From contig NZ_JAGHKO010000010.1 in the NCBI RefSeq assembly GCF_017742245.1, forward strand, positions 310,001 to 374,000: a DNA stretch of 64,000 bases, in the 5' to 3' direction. Below are positions 36,506-45,910 of this stretch, piece by piece; position 1 is the first letter of the stretch, and the number at the start of each line of letters is the position of its first letter. The notes beneath the pieces are model-generated. The model was not told the DNA's origin. It ran no database searches and was given only the letters and a program-made list of their open reading frames with translations. The position numbers and the translations under genes were made by a program. This DNA comes from Niastella soli (lineage in GTDB: Bacteria; Bacteroidota; Bacteroidia; Chitinophagales; Chitinophagaceae).

Positions 36506-39500
36506 TTAAAATTCAACATGTACCCCTCCTCCTATATATATAAGTCGTGGATAATTACGGGCACTGTTGGCGCCGCTTGCTTTCATGTCGTTTCCAAACT
36601 CGGTAGACTCGGGGTCAACAAAATCAATTTTACTGAACGTCAACAGGTTTTGCCCGTTCACAAAAAAGTTAAGCATATTGATGCCATATTTTGTTGTGAG
36701 GCTTTTGGGCAGCGTGTACCCAAGCCGGATGTTCTTCAATCGGGCATAAGCACCATTAAAGACGTTAAAGTCGGACCCTTTACCATAATTATTAATAGTA
36801 GAAGCAGTGCCCGGAGCGGTTAGTCTTGGCCAACGGGCATCGGGGTTGGCAGGCGTCCAGTAATCGAGCTGGTGCTCGAACATCACAAATGAATAGCCGC
36901 CATGAAAGGGTTCAATGGTCTCTCCTCTCAACGCCATGTCGCGTTTTCCAACACCCTGCCACAACATACTTAACTCAAGTCCTTTCCATTGAACCAAATA
37001 GTTGAACCCGAATGTAAGCCGTGGAAACGCATGCCCTAATACATACCGGTCATTATCATTGATAATACCATCGCCATTTCGGTCTTTATATTTTACATCT
37101 CCTGGTTTGGGCGATACCCCAACAGGCAATGCGGAACTTTTAACATCGTCATCATTTTGGAAAAGACCATCAGTTTTATAACCGTAATAGCTGTACAGTG
37201 GTAACCCTACGCGAATGATGCGTTCAATTTCGTCTGCTTTGCTGATCTGTTCATTTCCTTCGAATTTGGTCACCTCATTCCATGAATCAGCTATATTAAG
37301 TCCGAACGTATGAGTGAAGTCGTTATGATGCAGGGAATAATCAATGGTTATTTCCCAGCCCTGGTTTTTCATTTCGCCCAGGTTGGCCTTGGGTACTGCC
37401 CCACCCAGTACCATCGGTGTTTGGGGTTCAAGCAGAATACCTTCCGTTGTTTTATGAAAATAGTCGAACCCTACTTTCAGGCTTCCTTTCAAAAAGGTGG
37501 CATCTGCGCCCAGATTATAAGAACTGGTAGTTTCCCATTTTAATTCGGGATTACCAAATGTATAACCCGTTCCGGGTACTCCCACATTGTTAAATCCATA
37601 TTGATTGATATAGACATCGTACGTGGTAAACGTTTGATAATCGTCTACGTTCTGGTTACCCAGTCTGCCATAGGTACCACGGATCTTCAGATCGCCGATA
37701 TTGTTTTTCCAGAAATCTAAAAAATGCTCATTGGAAATACGCCATCCCAGCGATACCGAAGGGAAAAAGCCCCAGCGGTTGTTCCGGGCAAATTTGGAAG
37801 ACCCATCGTAGCGGAAGCTTCCTTCTGCATAGTACTTATCGGCAAAAGCATAGCCAACCCTTCCAAAATAGGAATAGATACTTCTTTCCGTAGTACCCCC
37901 AACTGTGTTATAACTATCGGGATCAATGATGGTACCGTCAATAGGAATGGCCAGGACCGGGTCAACATATCTCTTTCTTATTTCCTGACGTTTCTGTCTA
38001 TACGATTCATTCGAAAAACCTGCCAGGGCAGAAATATTGTGAAAGCCGGCAATCGTCTTATTGTATTCAAGCATGGCCTGAACATTCAGCAGTGTAGAAT
38101 TACCGTTGTAATCCTCTATATGATAATCTTTCGAAGCATTTTGATTAACGGGTGTTTCTCCGCCCGACAAGCTGTACACCGGCCAGTAAAACCGTCTGAT
38201 CAACCGGTTTTCCGGCCGAACATCCAGGCCTACCAACCCTTTTGCTTTTAATCCATCGAACAGTTTGAGTTCACCATTCAGGCTTCCCTGGAAATTATCA
38301 TTGGTGGTTTTTGTGTACCCACCATGTTCCAGCGCGGCCAAAGGATTTCCACCAGTAAGCACATCATTATTATAATACTTACCACTACTGTCTTTTAAGA
38401 CATAGGTATTATATACAGGCAGACGCGAGGCATCAGCGATCAGGAACCCTTCATCGCCCTGGTAAGCATTTCCTTCACTTCTGTTATACCAAAGTATGGT
38501 GGCCAGTTTTAACCGGCCCACTGTAGTGGTAACATTCGAGCGAAGGTTATAACGTTTCAATCCGTAACCGGGCCCCTTAAAATTGCTTTGCTGATCGTAG
38601 TACCCCAGCGAGATCATATAACTGGTATTCGCCGATCCGCCCTGTATACTAAGATCATAATTTTGCTGCAGCGCATTTTTTAAAATGCCTTTCAGGTAAT
38701 ATTCGCTGTCGCCCGTAGCCAGCTTACGGATTTGCTCGGGTGAGTAAATGGGATCAGCGCCTGAATTAATATAGGAATCATTGCGAAGCAGCGCGTTCTG
38801 ATAACCTTTCAAAGGCTTGATCAGGATCTGCGGGTTTTGAGAACCCACCAGGGCACTGAAGCTGACAACAGGCTTCATGCCCTCCTTCCCTTTTTTTGTG
38901 GAAATGAGAATAACCCCGTTGGCAGAGCGTGATCCATAAATGGCAGCGCTACCAGCATCCTTTAAAATGGAGATCTCTTCAATATCGTTGGGGTTGAGGT
39001 TATTCATGTCGCTAACATCATTACTGATCACTCCATCGATCACCAGTAAGGGTGAGTTATTGCTAATAGTACTGATGCCACGCAGGTTGATGTTCATCGA
39101 ATTGTTATTCGGGTTCATATTGCGTTGCTGAATAACCAGACTGGGTGATAAGCCCTGCAGCGCCTGCATCACATTGCCTACAGGCCGTTCTTCAATTTGC
39201 GCCGCCTTTATCCGGTCAACAGCGCCTACCAGGTCAACCTTTCTTTTCGTTCCATAACCAATTATCACCACCTCATTCAGATTGTCGGGCATTTTGTTCA
39301 AGGTTATAGCAAACGTGGTTTGCCCGGTCAATGTAACGGTCCTTGTCTGGTAACCGATATAGCTAAAGGTAAGGCTGGTTACATCAGGCGAAACCGACAG
39401 GCTGAAACTTCCATCCGCCGCGGTAATGGTCCCTCTGTCATTATTGGTACGCACGTTTACCCCTTGCAATGGTTTTCCCTGTTCATCTGTAACCATGCCC

Positions 39501-39907
39501 GTGATCCGTTGCTGCATGACCTCCCTATCAGTCATTTGTTCAGGCCGGGTAATTGCCTTGATCACAATACTGTTTTTCTCCAGTTGATATGTAAACGGCG
39601 TTTGCTTAAGGCAAAAAGCCAGGACATCGGCAACCGGGGTTTTGTTGAAATTTACTGTTAGAGGTTTAATACTTTCCAGTACATCGCTTTCGCATAAAAC
39701 GGCTAATCCGGCCTGTTTTCTGATCTCCAGAAAAATGCGCTCGACAGGAATGTTGCGGCCTTTGAGCGAGATAACCTGGGCAAAGCTATTGGCATTTACC
39801 TGCAGCATGGTAAACAACAGGAAGAAGAGCAGCTTCACAGGAATAAGTAGTTTGGGCAGGCTTTTAATTTTGGTTGGTACAGGCTCTATACCTGAATTTA
39901 AAATCAT
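36506..39907 (-). CDS. susC: SusC/RagA family TonB-linked outer membrane transporter with STN domain
   Basis: 1133 residues. After a signal region (LLFFLLFTMLQVNANSFAQ) comes an STN (secretin/TonB N-terminal) domain at about 50-115, which in this family contacts a FecR anti-sigma factor. A carboxypeptidase-regulatory-like domain follows (about 130-215), then the TonB plug (DLVGAVDRIKAAQIEERPVG, about 225-335) and a beta-barrel ending in aromatic FVNGQNLLTFS and HVEF. It imports oligosaccharides with SusD, powered by TonB. The sigma/FecR pair lies directly upstream, so substrate-triggered induction of the locus is expected. A terminator separates the fecR gene from susC. Confidence 0.94.
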   Translation of the reverse strand: MILNSGIEPVPTKIKSLPKLLIPVKLLFFLLFTMLQVNANSFAQVISLKGRNIPVERIFLEIRKQAGLAVLCESDVLESIKPLTVNFNKTPVADVLAFCLKQTPFTYQLEKNSIVIKAITRPEQMTDREVMQQRITGMVTDEQGKPLQGVNVRTNNDRGTITAADGSFSLSVSPDVTSLTFSYIGYQTRTVTLTGQTTFAITLNKMPDNLNEVVIIGYGTKRKVDLVGAVDRIKAAQIEERPVGNVMQALQGLSPSLVIQQRNMNPNNNSMNINLRGISTISNNSPLLVIDGVISNDVSDMNNLNPNDIEEISILKDAGSAAIYGSRSANGVILISTKKGKEGMKPVVSFSALVGSQNPQILIKPLKGYQNALLRNDSYINSGADPIYSPEQIRKLATGDSEYYLKGILKNALQQNYDLSIQGGSANTSYMISLGYYDQQSNFKGPGYGLKRYNLRSNVTTTVGRLKLATILWYNRSEGNAYQGDEGFLIADASRLPVYNTYVLKDSSGKYYNNDVLTGGNPLAALEHGGYTKTTNDNFQGSLNGELKLFDGLKAKGLVGLDVRPENRLIRRFYWPVYSLSGGETPVNQNASKDYHIEDYNGNSTLLNVQAMLEYNKTIAGFHNISALAGFSNESYRQKRQEIRKRYVDPVLAIPIDGTIIDPDSYNTVGGTTERSIYSYFGRVGYAFADKYYAEGSFRYDGSSKFARNNRWGFFPSVSLGWRISNEHFLDFWKNNIGDLKIRGTYGRLGNQNVDDYQTFTTYDVYINQYGFNNVGVPGTGYTFGNPELKWETTSSYNLGADATFLKGSLKVGFDYFHKTTEGILLEPQTPMVLGGAVPKANLGEMKNQGWEITIDYSLHHNDFTHTFGLNIADSWNEVTKFEGNEQISKADEIERIIRVGLPLYSYYGYKTDGLFQNDDDVKSSALPVGVSPKPGDVKYKDRNGDGIINDNDRYVLGHAFPRLTFGFNYLVQWKGLELSMLWQGVGKRDMALRGETIEPFHGGYSFVMFEHQLDYWTPANPDARWPRLTAPGTASTINNYGKGSDFNVFNGAYARLKNIRLGYTLPKSLTTKYGINMLNFFVNGQNLLTFSKIDFVDPESTEFGNDMKASGANSARNYPRLIYIGGGVHVEF

Positions 39908-39967
39908 AGATTTACATAGTTTTTTAATTGAGTTAAGGAAACACTTGATTGAAAAATAGTTAGAAAC

Positions 39968-39999
39968 AGGGCCGAGGGTGTTCGCAGCACTCCGGCCCT
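39968..39999 (-). terminator. Terminator between the FecR-type gene and susC
   Basis: AGGGCCGAG (39968-39976) pairs imperfectly with TCCGGCCCT (39991-39999), with GGTG/GCAC stacked inside. It lies 20 bp after the FecR-type stop and separates the sigma/anti-sigma transcript from susC. Confidence 0.65.
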
Positions 40000-40019
40000 T
40001 TAATTTTCATATGACTTAT

Positions 40020-41207
40020 TTATTTGGTTACATAGATCTTTCTTCCTTCAATGGTGAAATGGACCCGCCCCGTAGCCTCCAGCATCTTTAGTACATCGTC
40101 TACGCTGGAAAACCTTGATACCGTACCCCAAAAACGGGTATCAGTAACCGGTCCCTGGTACACCACCTCTACATCATACCAGCGTACTATTTTATTCATT
40201 ACTTCTTTGATCGGTTCCCGGTTAAACATAAAATACCCTTCTTTCCAGGCCACCGCATAACTGGTTTCTACCTCCTGCACGTCCACAATTTTTTCTGTAT
40301 TTACGACAGCATGTTGCCCGGGTTTTAACAATACCTGCGATTGATTACGGGTTACCTGCAAACTTCCGGTTAACAACGTGGTTGTTTCCTTTGCATCGTC
40401 CTCGTAGGCGCTTACATTAAAGCTCGTTCCCAGTACACGTAAGAAGGCTCCCGTACCTGTTTCAACGATAAAGGGATGAGCGGGATCGTGTTTCACTTCA
40501 AAATAAGCCTCGCCTAATAGTCTTACCTTTCTTTCATCGGCCTTAAACACGGAGGGGAAGAACAATCGGGTTGATGCATTCAACCATACCCTGGTGCCAT
40601 CGGGCAAGGCTAACTGATATTGTCCTCCTTTGGGGGTTTCCAGCACGTTTAACTCATCAGCATCAGCGATTGATGGTTCGTTGCCCTTTGCCAGCAGTAA
40701 ACCGTTCTTTTTCTCAAAACCGGTGGCCTTATCATTCATTGTAATAACGCCATCCGCCACCGTTTCGAGCAGAATGGATCTCCCCCCGTTTAATTTCAGC
40801 ACAGCCTGGTTAGTACCAGGAACAATGGCTGCAGTTGCCTGATGACCAGATATCTTCTCAACATTCTTAAAACGGTTTTGATAAAGGAATAAAAACACCA
40901 GAGATGCTACCACCACGAACATGGCGGCAATTTTCAGATAAAAGACAACAGGGGTGCGTCTAGGCGGAATGGTACGAACAGCAGGTGCTGTATTTATTCG
41001 TTCTTCAATCCCGGCTTCTATACGCCTGAGAGCTTCTTTATCAACTTCCCCTCCGCCAGGGAACGATTGTTCATACCTGTCCAGGGCTATAGCAGCCTCC
41101 TCCTGGGGCAGCGTCTGCAGCCAGGTAAGAAAGTCGGTTAATTCTGAAGGGGAATGTGTTTGCTGAGCTACTTTCTTAAGAAAATCCTCAAATGTCTTTT
41201 GGTCCAT
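40020..41207 (-). CDS. FecR family anti-sigma factor
   Basis: 395 residues from the ATG at 41207 (MDQKTFEDFLKKV). The N-terminal cytoplasmic part (about 1-90) binds the sigma factor. One membrane segment (VVFYLKIAAMFVVVASLVFLFLY, about 92-114) follows. The periplasmic part has the FecR core (ETPKGGQYQLALPDGTRVWLNASTRLFFPSVF, then VRLLGEAYFEVKHD) and a C-terminal STN-like DUF4974 domain (FMFNREPIKEVMNKIVRWYDVEV). It should hold the ECF sigma factor inactive until SusC signals substrate. The 107-bp gap upstream holds an 18-bp palindrome of A/T-rich sequence (41249-41266). Confidence 0.93.
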   Translation of the reverse strand: MDQKTFEDFLKKVAQQTHSPSELTDFLTWLQTLPQEEAAIALDRYEQSFPGGGEVDKEALRRIEAGIEERINTAPAVRTIPPRRTPVVFYLKIAAMFVVVASLVFLFLYQNRFKNVEKISGHQATAAIVPGTNQAVLKLNGGRSILLETVADGVITMNDKATGFEKKNGLLLAKGNEPSIADADELNVLETPKGGQYQLALPDGTRVWLNASTRLFFPSVFKADERKVRLLGEAYFEVKHDPAHPFIVETGTGAFLRVLGTSFNVSAYEDDAKETTTLLTGSLQVTRNQSQVLLKPGQHAVVNTEKIVDVQEVETSYAVAWKEGYFMFNREPIKEVMNKIVRWYDVEVVYQGPVTDTRFWGTVSRFSSVDDVLKMLEATGRVHFTIEGRKIYVTK

Positions 41208-41248
41208 ATCGTGGGTAAGACACACAAGGCGGGCAAAAGGACCCCTCG

Positions 41249-41286
41249 CTTAAAAAATTTTTTAAGATTGAAGATTGAAAGATGAA
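41249..41286. repeat. A/T palindrome and AGATTGA repeats upstream of the FecR-type gene
   Basis: CTTAAAAAATTTTTTAAG is an 18-bp perfect palindrome at 41249-41266. It is followed by AGATTGA repeats (two exact, one diverged) up to about 41286. Location between sigma and FecR-type genes suggests at most a transcript-folding role. Confidence 0.6.
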
Positions 41287-41314
41287 TGTTGAAGGGGGAA
41301 TGCGGCGGGGATGG

Positions 41315-41863
41315 TTATTTGAAATATTTTATGATCTCGTACTTTTTCATCATGGCCAATCCCTGATAAAGCAGCTTCTTCACCACATTTTTTGAAGAAC
41401 CAACCCGGGACGAGATCTCATCCAGGCTCAACTCTTCCCGTGTACTCATTTCAACAATGAGTCTTCTTTTGGGCGAGAGTCTGGACAGGGCTTCGTTTCC
41501 CAAGCGCATGCCTTCTTTAAAGGTTAATTGCTGTTCTGGTGTTTCGGGATCAATTTCGTTGTAGAGGCGATTATTTATAACAGTTCGTTCGTTTTTCTGT
41601 TTTCGAAGTTCATTCAGGAACCTGTTCTTTGCAGCCTTAAACAAATAGGGCTTAACCTGCTTTATGTTTGACGCATTTGACCGGTTATCCCATAGTTTAA
41701 TAAATACTTCCTGTACAATGTCTTCACACAACGCATCATTATTACATACACTTTTGATAAATGGGTAAAGCACAGGAGTATAGCGCTGATACAACTCACG
41801 AAACGCGTGTCGGTCACCCTCACTTATGCGCATAAGCAAATCGTTATCAGAAGTCTCCTTCAT
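41315..41863 (-). CDS. ECF RNA polymerase sigma-70 factor of the sus locus
   Basis: 182 residues. Region 2 shows FRELYQRYTPVLYPFIKSVC and the promoter-melting segment EDIVQEVFIKLWDN. Region 4 is LSPKRRLIVEMSTREELSLDEISSRVGSSKNVVKKLLYQGL, a helix-turn-helix for the -35 element. The ATG at 41863 is preferred to a TTG at 41872. It pairs with the FecR-type anti-sigma gene that follows and presumably activates susC. Its own promoter (TACTTTTG, coding strand 41909-41902) overlaps the end of the upstream terminator region. Confidence 0.93.
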   Translation of the reverse strand: MKETSDNDLLMRISEGDRHAFRELYQRYTPVLYPFIKSVCNNDALCEDIVQEVFIKLWDNRSNASNIKQVKPYLFKAAKNRFLNELRKQKNERTVINNRLYNEIDPETPEQQLTFKEGMRLGNEALSRLSPKRRLIVEMSTREELSLDEISSRVGSSKNVVKKLLYQGLAMMKKYEIIKYFK

Positions 41864-41901
41864 ATTTAGCAAATCGTTAATTATTCATATAAGCAGCATT
41901 C

Positions 41902-41934
41902 AAAAGTAGAATAAAAATTTAAAAACCTTCAAAT
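41902..41934 (-). promoter_or_regulatory. Promoter of the sus-locus sigma factor gene
   Basis: On the coding strand TTTG (41934-41931), a 21-bp spacer and TACTTTTG (41909-41902) fit the Bacteroidota promoter pattern, 38 bp before the start codon. The upstream element lies within the terminator stem at 41924-41953. Confidence 0.55.
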
Positions 41935-41953
41935 CGTTGAATTTGAAGGTTTC
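41924..41953 (-). terminator. Intrinsic terminator of the FtsX-type permease gene
   Basis: AAACCTTCAAAT (41924-41935) pairs perfectly with ATTTGAAGGTTT (41942-41953) around a 6-nt loop; on the minus strand a T-rich run follows. Confidence 0.85.
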
Positions 41954-41981
41954 TATAATGCTAAAATTATTCAGCAGTATA

Positions 41982-44366
41982 TCACTCGGTCCTCAAGCTC
42001 TTTACCGGGTTTGCAATAGCTGCTTTTAATGTCTGAAAACTTACAGTAACAAGTGTGATCAACAAGGCGCCTATTCCTGCTGCCGCAAACACCCACCATG
42101 ATAAAGCCGTACGATAACTAAAATTTTGCAACCAGTTATGCGTAAAATACCACGACAGGGGCAGTGATACCAGGAAGGAAATAAGTACCAGCGCCAGAAA
42201 CTCTTTAGATAATAAGTTCCATAAATTAAATACAGTAGCGCCTAACACTTTCCTGACCCCCACTTCCTTCTTTCGTTGTTCAGCCACGAAAGAGGTTAAC
42301 CCAAATAATCCAAGACAAGAGATAAGAATGGCCAGTCCCGCAAAGATCCCCGCCAGTTTTCCTATGCGTTCTTCATCATTGAACTTTTTGGCATAGTCAG
42401 TATCTATAAAACTGTATTCAAAAGGCTGATCGGGATTAAGTCGCTTATAGATAGGTTCCAATTTGCTTATGGCGTCTTTCGCACTCACAGCTGGATTGAG
42501 TTTGACAATATTCATATCGCCTGGATAATTCAGGTAGGTGTAAATAATGGGTTTTATGTCGCTATAAGGAGATTCTATCACCATATTTTCGACCACTCCA
42601 ATTACAGTCAATGACTGACCAAACCACGTTACGGTTTTACCAACCGGGTTTTTCAGATCCATAAAACGGACCGCTGCTTCATTCAGGATAACAGCAGTGG
42701 TGTCTGTTGAAAATTCTTTCGAAAAATCACGTCCCTCCTTTAGATTCCACCCAACTGTTTTACCATATTCAAAGGAAGCCGTTATCACCCCGAAATCAAT
42801 AGACAGATCGGGATCTTTTCCCGGCCAGCTAAAACCACTGGTGGTATTGTTTATACCTGTTGTTGGACTCGCCGATTCTGTAACAGATGCAACAACTCCT
42901 GTTTGCAACAGTTCTTCTTTTACCGTATTAAAATGATCATGAATTCCAGACCCGGTGGTCGGGATGTTAATGAGATTTACCCGTGAATAACCAACAGGCC
43001 GGTTCTTGGCAAACTGTATTTGTTTGTACACAGCGATCGTTGCAATGATAAGCGTTACCGAAATACTGAACTGCACCACCACCAACGCTTTCCGCGGGAT
43101 TGTCGCAAAACGGCCAGTCCTGAACGTTCCCTTTAAAACTTTTACCGGTTTAAAGGATGATAAATACAAAGCCGGATAACTTCCTGCAATGATCGCAGTA
43201 AACAAGAGAAATACAAGACTCACTACCCAGAAGTAAACATTAACCCAGGGGATTTTTATCTCCTTTTCAATGATCGTATTGAAAAATGGCAGGGCAAGCC
43301 ATACAACTACCAGAGAAATAAGCAAGGCCATGGCTACCGTTATCAATGACTCACAGAAAAACTGAAACATCAATTGTTTTCTGGGTGAACCCATTGTTTT
43401 TCTTACCCCCACTTCTTTGGCGCGTTTTTCACTTTGGGCAGTACTGAGGTTCATAAAATTGATACAGGCAAGCAACAGCACAAATAGCCCAATGGTACCA
43501 AACAGCCACACATATTGAATGTCGCCCCCCGTGTTGATCCCGTTTTTAAACTCGGAATACAAATGCCACTTACGCATAGGCATAAGGAACAGGGCAGGTT
43601 TCTTCTTTTGCAACTCGGGGTTTAGCCTCTTCATTTTCGCATCCCTGATCCTTGCATTAACAGACTGAATGGATGCGTTTTCATTTAATTGAACATAAAG
43701 GCTGGTGAAGTTAGGCCGCCAGGGGTCCTCCATGTCCCTTAATTTATTGTTGCTATTGTACCAGAAGTCCCAGCTTGCAATAAAGTTGAGTTTGGCAAAA
43801 CTGGAGTTCAGCGGAAAGTCTTCATAAACACCTGCCACTTTTACCACCGGTTTCTGATCAATTTTAATGATCTTGTTCATAGGGTCTTCGCTCCCGAAAA
43901 AGGCCCTGGCCGCAGAAGCAGAAATAAGCACCGCATTGGGATCATGAAGTGCAAAACGGCTGCCTTTCAGCAGGTCCAGTGTAAACATTTCCGGCATTTC
44001 CTTTTCAAAAAAGCCGCCCCGCTGTTTAATTTTTTTATCACCAATCGTGACCAGGTGCTGATTCACATTCACCGCCATAACAACGTGCTTGAAATCGCTT
44101 CCATAATTGGTGCGCAATTCATCGGCTAAAGGATAGGGAACATTCCACCACGTCTGTGTTTCGCCGTTGTTGGTCAAATTTTGAATGACCTGTGCAATGC
44201 GATCGTAGTGTTTAAAATTCTTATCATAAGAAAGTTCATTATGCAGCCATAGGCCGATCAGCATGGCAACCGACATACCGATACATAAACCAAGGATATT
44301 GATCGCTGAATGTATCCTTCCCTTTACAAGATTGCGCCAGGCTACTACTAGATAATTTTTAAACAT
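41982..44366 (-). CDS. MacB/FtsX-type ABC transporter permease
   Basis: 794 residues. An N-terminal membrane helix (about 20-42, AINILGLCIGMSVAMLIGLWL) is followed by a periplasmic MacB-like domain (about 50-270), then three helices and the first FtsX core (LNLSTAQSEKRAKEVGVRKTMGSPR). A second periplasmic domain and second FtsX core follow near the C-terminus (VAEQRKKEVGVRKVLGA, then three helices). This duplicated MacB_PCD/FtsX form is common in Bacteroidota and works with a separate ABC ATPase in mechanotransmission or export of lipids and peptides. No ATPase gene adjoins it, so the partner is encoded elsewhere. It has its own terminator. Confidence 0.9.
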   Translation of the reverse strand: MFKNYLVVAWRNLVKGRIHSAINILGLCIGMSVAMLIGLWLHNELSYDKNFKHYDRIAQVIQNLTNNGETQTWWNVPYPLADELRTNYGSDFKHVVMAVNVNQHLVTIGDKKIKQRGGFFEKEMPEMFTLDLLKGSRFALHDPNAVLISASAARAFFGSEDPMNKIIKIDQKPVVKVAGVYEDFPLNSSFAKLNFIASWDFWYNSNNKLRDMEDPWRPNFTSLYVQLNENASIQSVNARIRDAKMKRLNPELQKKKPALFLMPMRKWHLYSEFKNGINTGGDIQYVWLFGTIGLFVLLLACINFMNLSTAQSEKRAKEVGVRKTMGSPRKQLMFQFFCESLITVAMALLISLVVVWLALPFFNTIIEKEIKIPWVNVYFWVVSLVFLLFTAIIAGSYPALYLSSFKPVKVLKGTFRTGRFATIPRKALVVVQFSISVTLIIATIAVYKQIQFAKNRPVGYSRVNLINIPTTGSGIHDHFNTVKEELLQTGVVASVTESASPTTGINNTTSGFSWPGKDPDLSIDFGVITASFEYGKTVGWNLKEGRDFSKEFSTDTTAVILNEAAVRFMDLKNPVGKTVTWFGQSLTVIGVVENMVIESPYSDIKPIIYTYLNYPGDMNIVKLNPAVSAKDAISKLEPIYKRLNPDQPFEYSFIDTDYAKKFNDEERIGKLAGIFAGLAILISCLGLFGLTSFVAEQRKKEVGVRKVLGATVFNLWNLLSKEFLALVLISFLVSLPLSWYFTHNWLQNFSYRTALSWWVFAAAGIGALLITLVTVSFQTLKAAIANPVKSLRTE

Positions 44367-44588
44367 ACGCTATAAGTAAGGCCAAACTAGCTCAACGGTT
44401 GTGCCAACTGTGAAATCCTTTCTGAACGAATGGTTTGGAAAGCAGGCTGTTGAAAAGTGTGCGAAAATGAACAGTTTTCCGTTCATTGCCGAACAGGGTA
44501 TGTTATAAAAAATACTAATAACAACACATACTTGCAAATCGCTAACAAGTATCCTATTTTGTGCTCCCGGAAAAATGCTTAACAACCC

Positions 44589-45335
44589 ATGACTAGACTA
44601 TCCGTTATTCTTTTGATCAGTGTCTTTTTATTTGCATGCCATTCAGCCAACAGAAAGCCCGATGACCATATTGTCTCAAATTTAAAAACACCGGACACCG
44701 TTGTGCCGTTTGCAGGTTTTTGGTTAAATGAAACATATGTAAAAAAAATAGAACACACCAGATCACCCCTGGAAAGCCAGCACGCTTCGGCTAACTGCTG
44801 CCTTTTTATCCCGGCCAGCACACTACAGCCCGCTTCTATGGCTTCAAACCTTCATGAGGGGGGACCTGACATGGTGATTGTAAAAAAAGATAATTCGTTT
44901 CAGTTTTTTCACAAAGAGAATGACACCGTAAGCCACCTGGCTTATGACATCCAGATCATATCTGCCAATAAATTGAAAGTTGGTAAACAAACTTTCATCA
45001 AAACCAATGAAAACTTTTTAGCAGATATCCTTTTCAGCGGCGAATACAAGGATACCATTGGGACCACCATTCAGTTTTCGAAAGACGGACATATTACAGG
45101 GCTCGGCACCTATTCTGTCTATGATGTGGTATATGATTACCTGGGACCAGGCATGGAAGTGGACCTGATCGATATGGGGCAAAATCCCAAAAACATGGAG
45201 CAGTTTGGGTTTAAGTTTGATCAGGATACCTTAACCATTCATAAACTAAATTGTCTGGAAACCGACAGCACCGACAATTCCTGCCTGGAAGTAAGTTTGG
45301 GCGATATAAAATATAAGTTGATCAGGGTCCATTAA
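44589..45335 (+). CDS. Uncharacterised lipoprotein
   Basis: 248 residues with a lipoprotein signal, MTRLSVILLISVFLFACHS, cysteine at 17. The mature protein opens with PFAGFWLNETYVKKI and continues with beta-rich sequence (FSKDGHITGLGTYSVYDVVYDYLGPGMEVDLIDMG). That fits a lipocalin-like or DUF-type beta-barrel, but I see no diagnostic motif. It is divergent from the permease gene and lies 175 bp upstream of the MprF operon with the same orientation. Function unknown. Confidence 0.75.
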   Translation: MTRLSVILLISVFLFACHSANRKPDDHIVSNLKTPDTVVPFAGFWLNETYVKKIEHTRSPLESQHASANCCLFIPASTLQPASMASNLHEGGPDMVIVKKDNSFQFFHKENDTVSHLAYDIQIISANKLKVGKQTFIKTNENFLADILFSGEYKDTIGTTIQFSKDGHITGLGTYSVYDVVYDYLGPGMEVDLIDMGQNPKNMEQFGFKFDQDTLTIHKLNCLETDSTDNSCLEVSLGDIKYKLIRVH

Positions 45336-45510
45336 TTACGCATCCTTCCGCTTTTATCAGCAACCTGCCAGGGTCATTAACAAAGCATTAGTTAGTGAGC
45401 TTGTAAGAAGTAAATACCTTTATACAACAGGATATCACAGTTTTTTACTGATAGCATTCCAGACCTCTTGAACACCAAATTATTACACCCGAATACGGTC
45501 TTTCAATGTT

Positions 45511-45894
45511 ATGATGTTAAAAACGGACATTCCTCATATCTGGCGTTCATTCAGGCAACCAAGGGTTTTTCTTTTTATACTAATAGGAGGTCTGGTGATC
45601 TTTCTGACCTTTCTAACCCACAACAATGCCATTGAAATAATAATATCTGCTGTTGCATCTATATTTATTGGAATAGGCGTCAATAATTTTTCAGCTATTG
45701 AAACGCACCTGAAAGATGAGAAGAAACTACAGGCCAAACTAAAGTATACTGTAGGCATCATGCAGGTTATTAATGCCAAAATGAACCGGCTGAAAAACCA
45801 GGTCAAAGATTCTTCCGGAGAAATGGCTGAAATACAACAGTTGGTAGACGTGGTTATGCATATTCTGGAGGAAGAAAAACACCCAATTGATTAA
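45511..45894 (+). CDS. Small membrane protein preceding the MprF-type gene
   Basis: 127 residues. Two predicted membrane segments, VFLFILIGGLVIFLTFL (about 18-35) and IEIIISAVASIFIGIGVNNF (about 41-60), are followed by a charged helical tail (about 62-127) with coiled-coil character (KLQAKLKYTVGIMQVINAKMNRLKNQVKD). It is not a family I recognise. The stop is 16 bp from the start of the MprF-type gene, so the two are probably in one operon and may work together at the membrane. Two ATG codons stand in tandem at the start. Confidence 0.7.
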   Translation: MMLKTDIPHIWRSFRQPRVFLFILIGGLVIFLTFLTHNNAIEIIISAVASIFIGIGVNNFSAIETHLKDEKKLQAKLKYTVGIMQVINAKMNRLKNQVKDSSGEMAEIQQLVDVVMHILEEEKHPID

Positions 45895-45910
45895 CTATAA
45901 TTTTTAAGTT

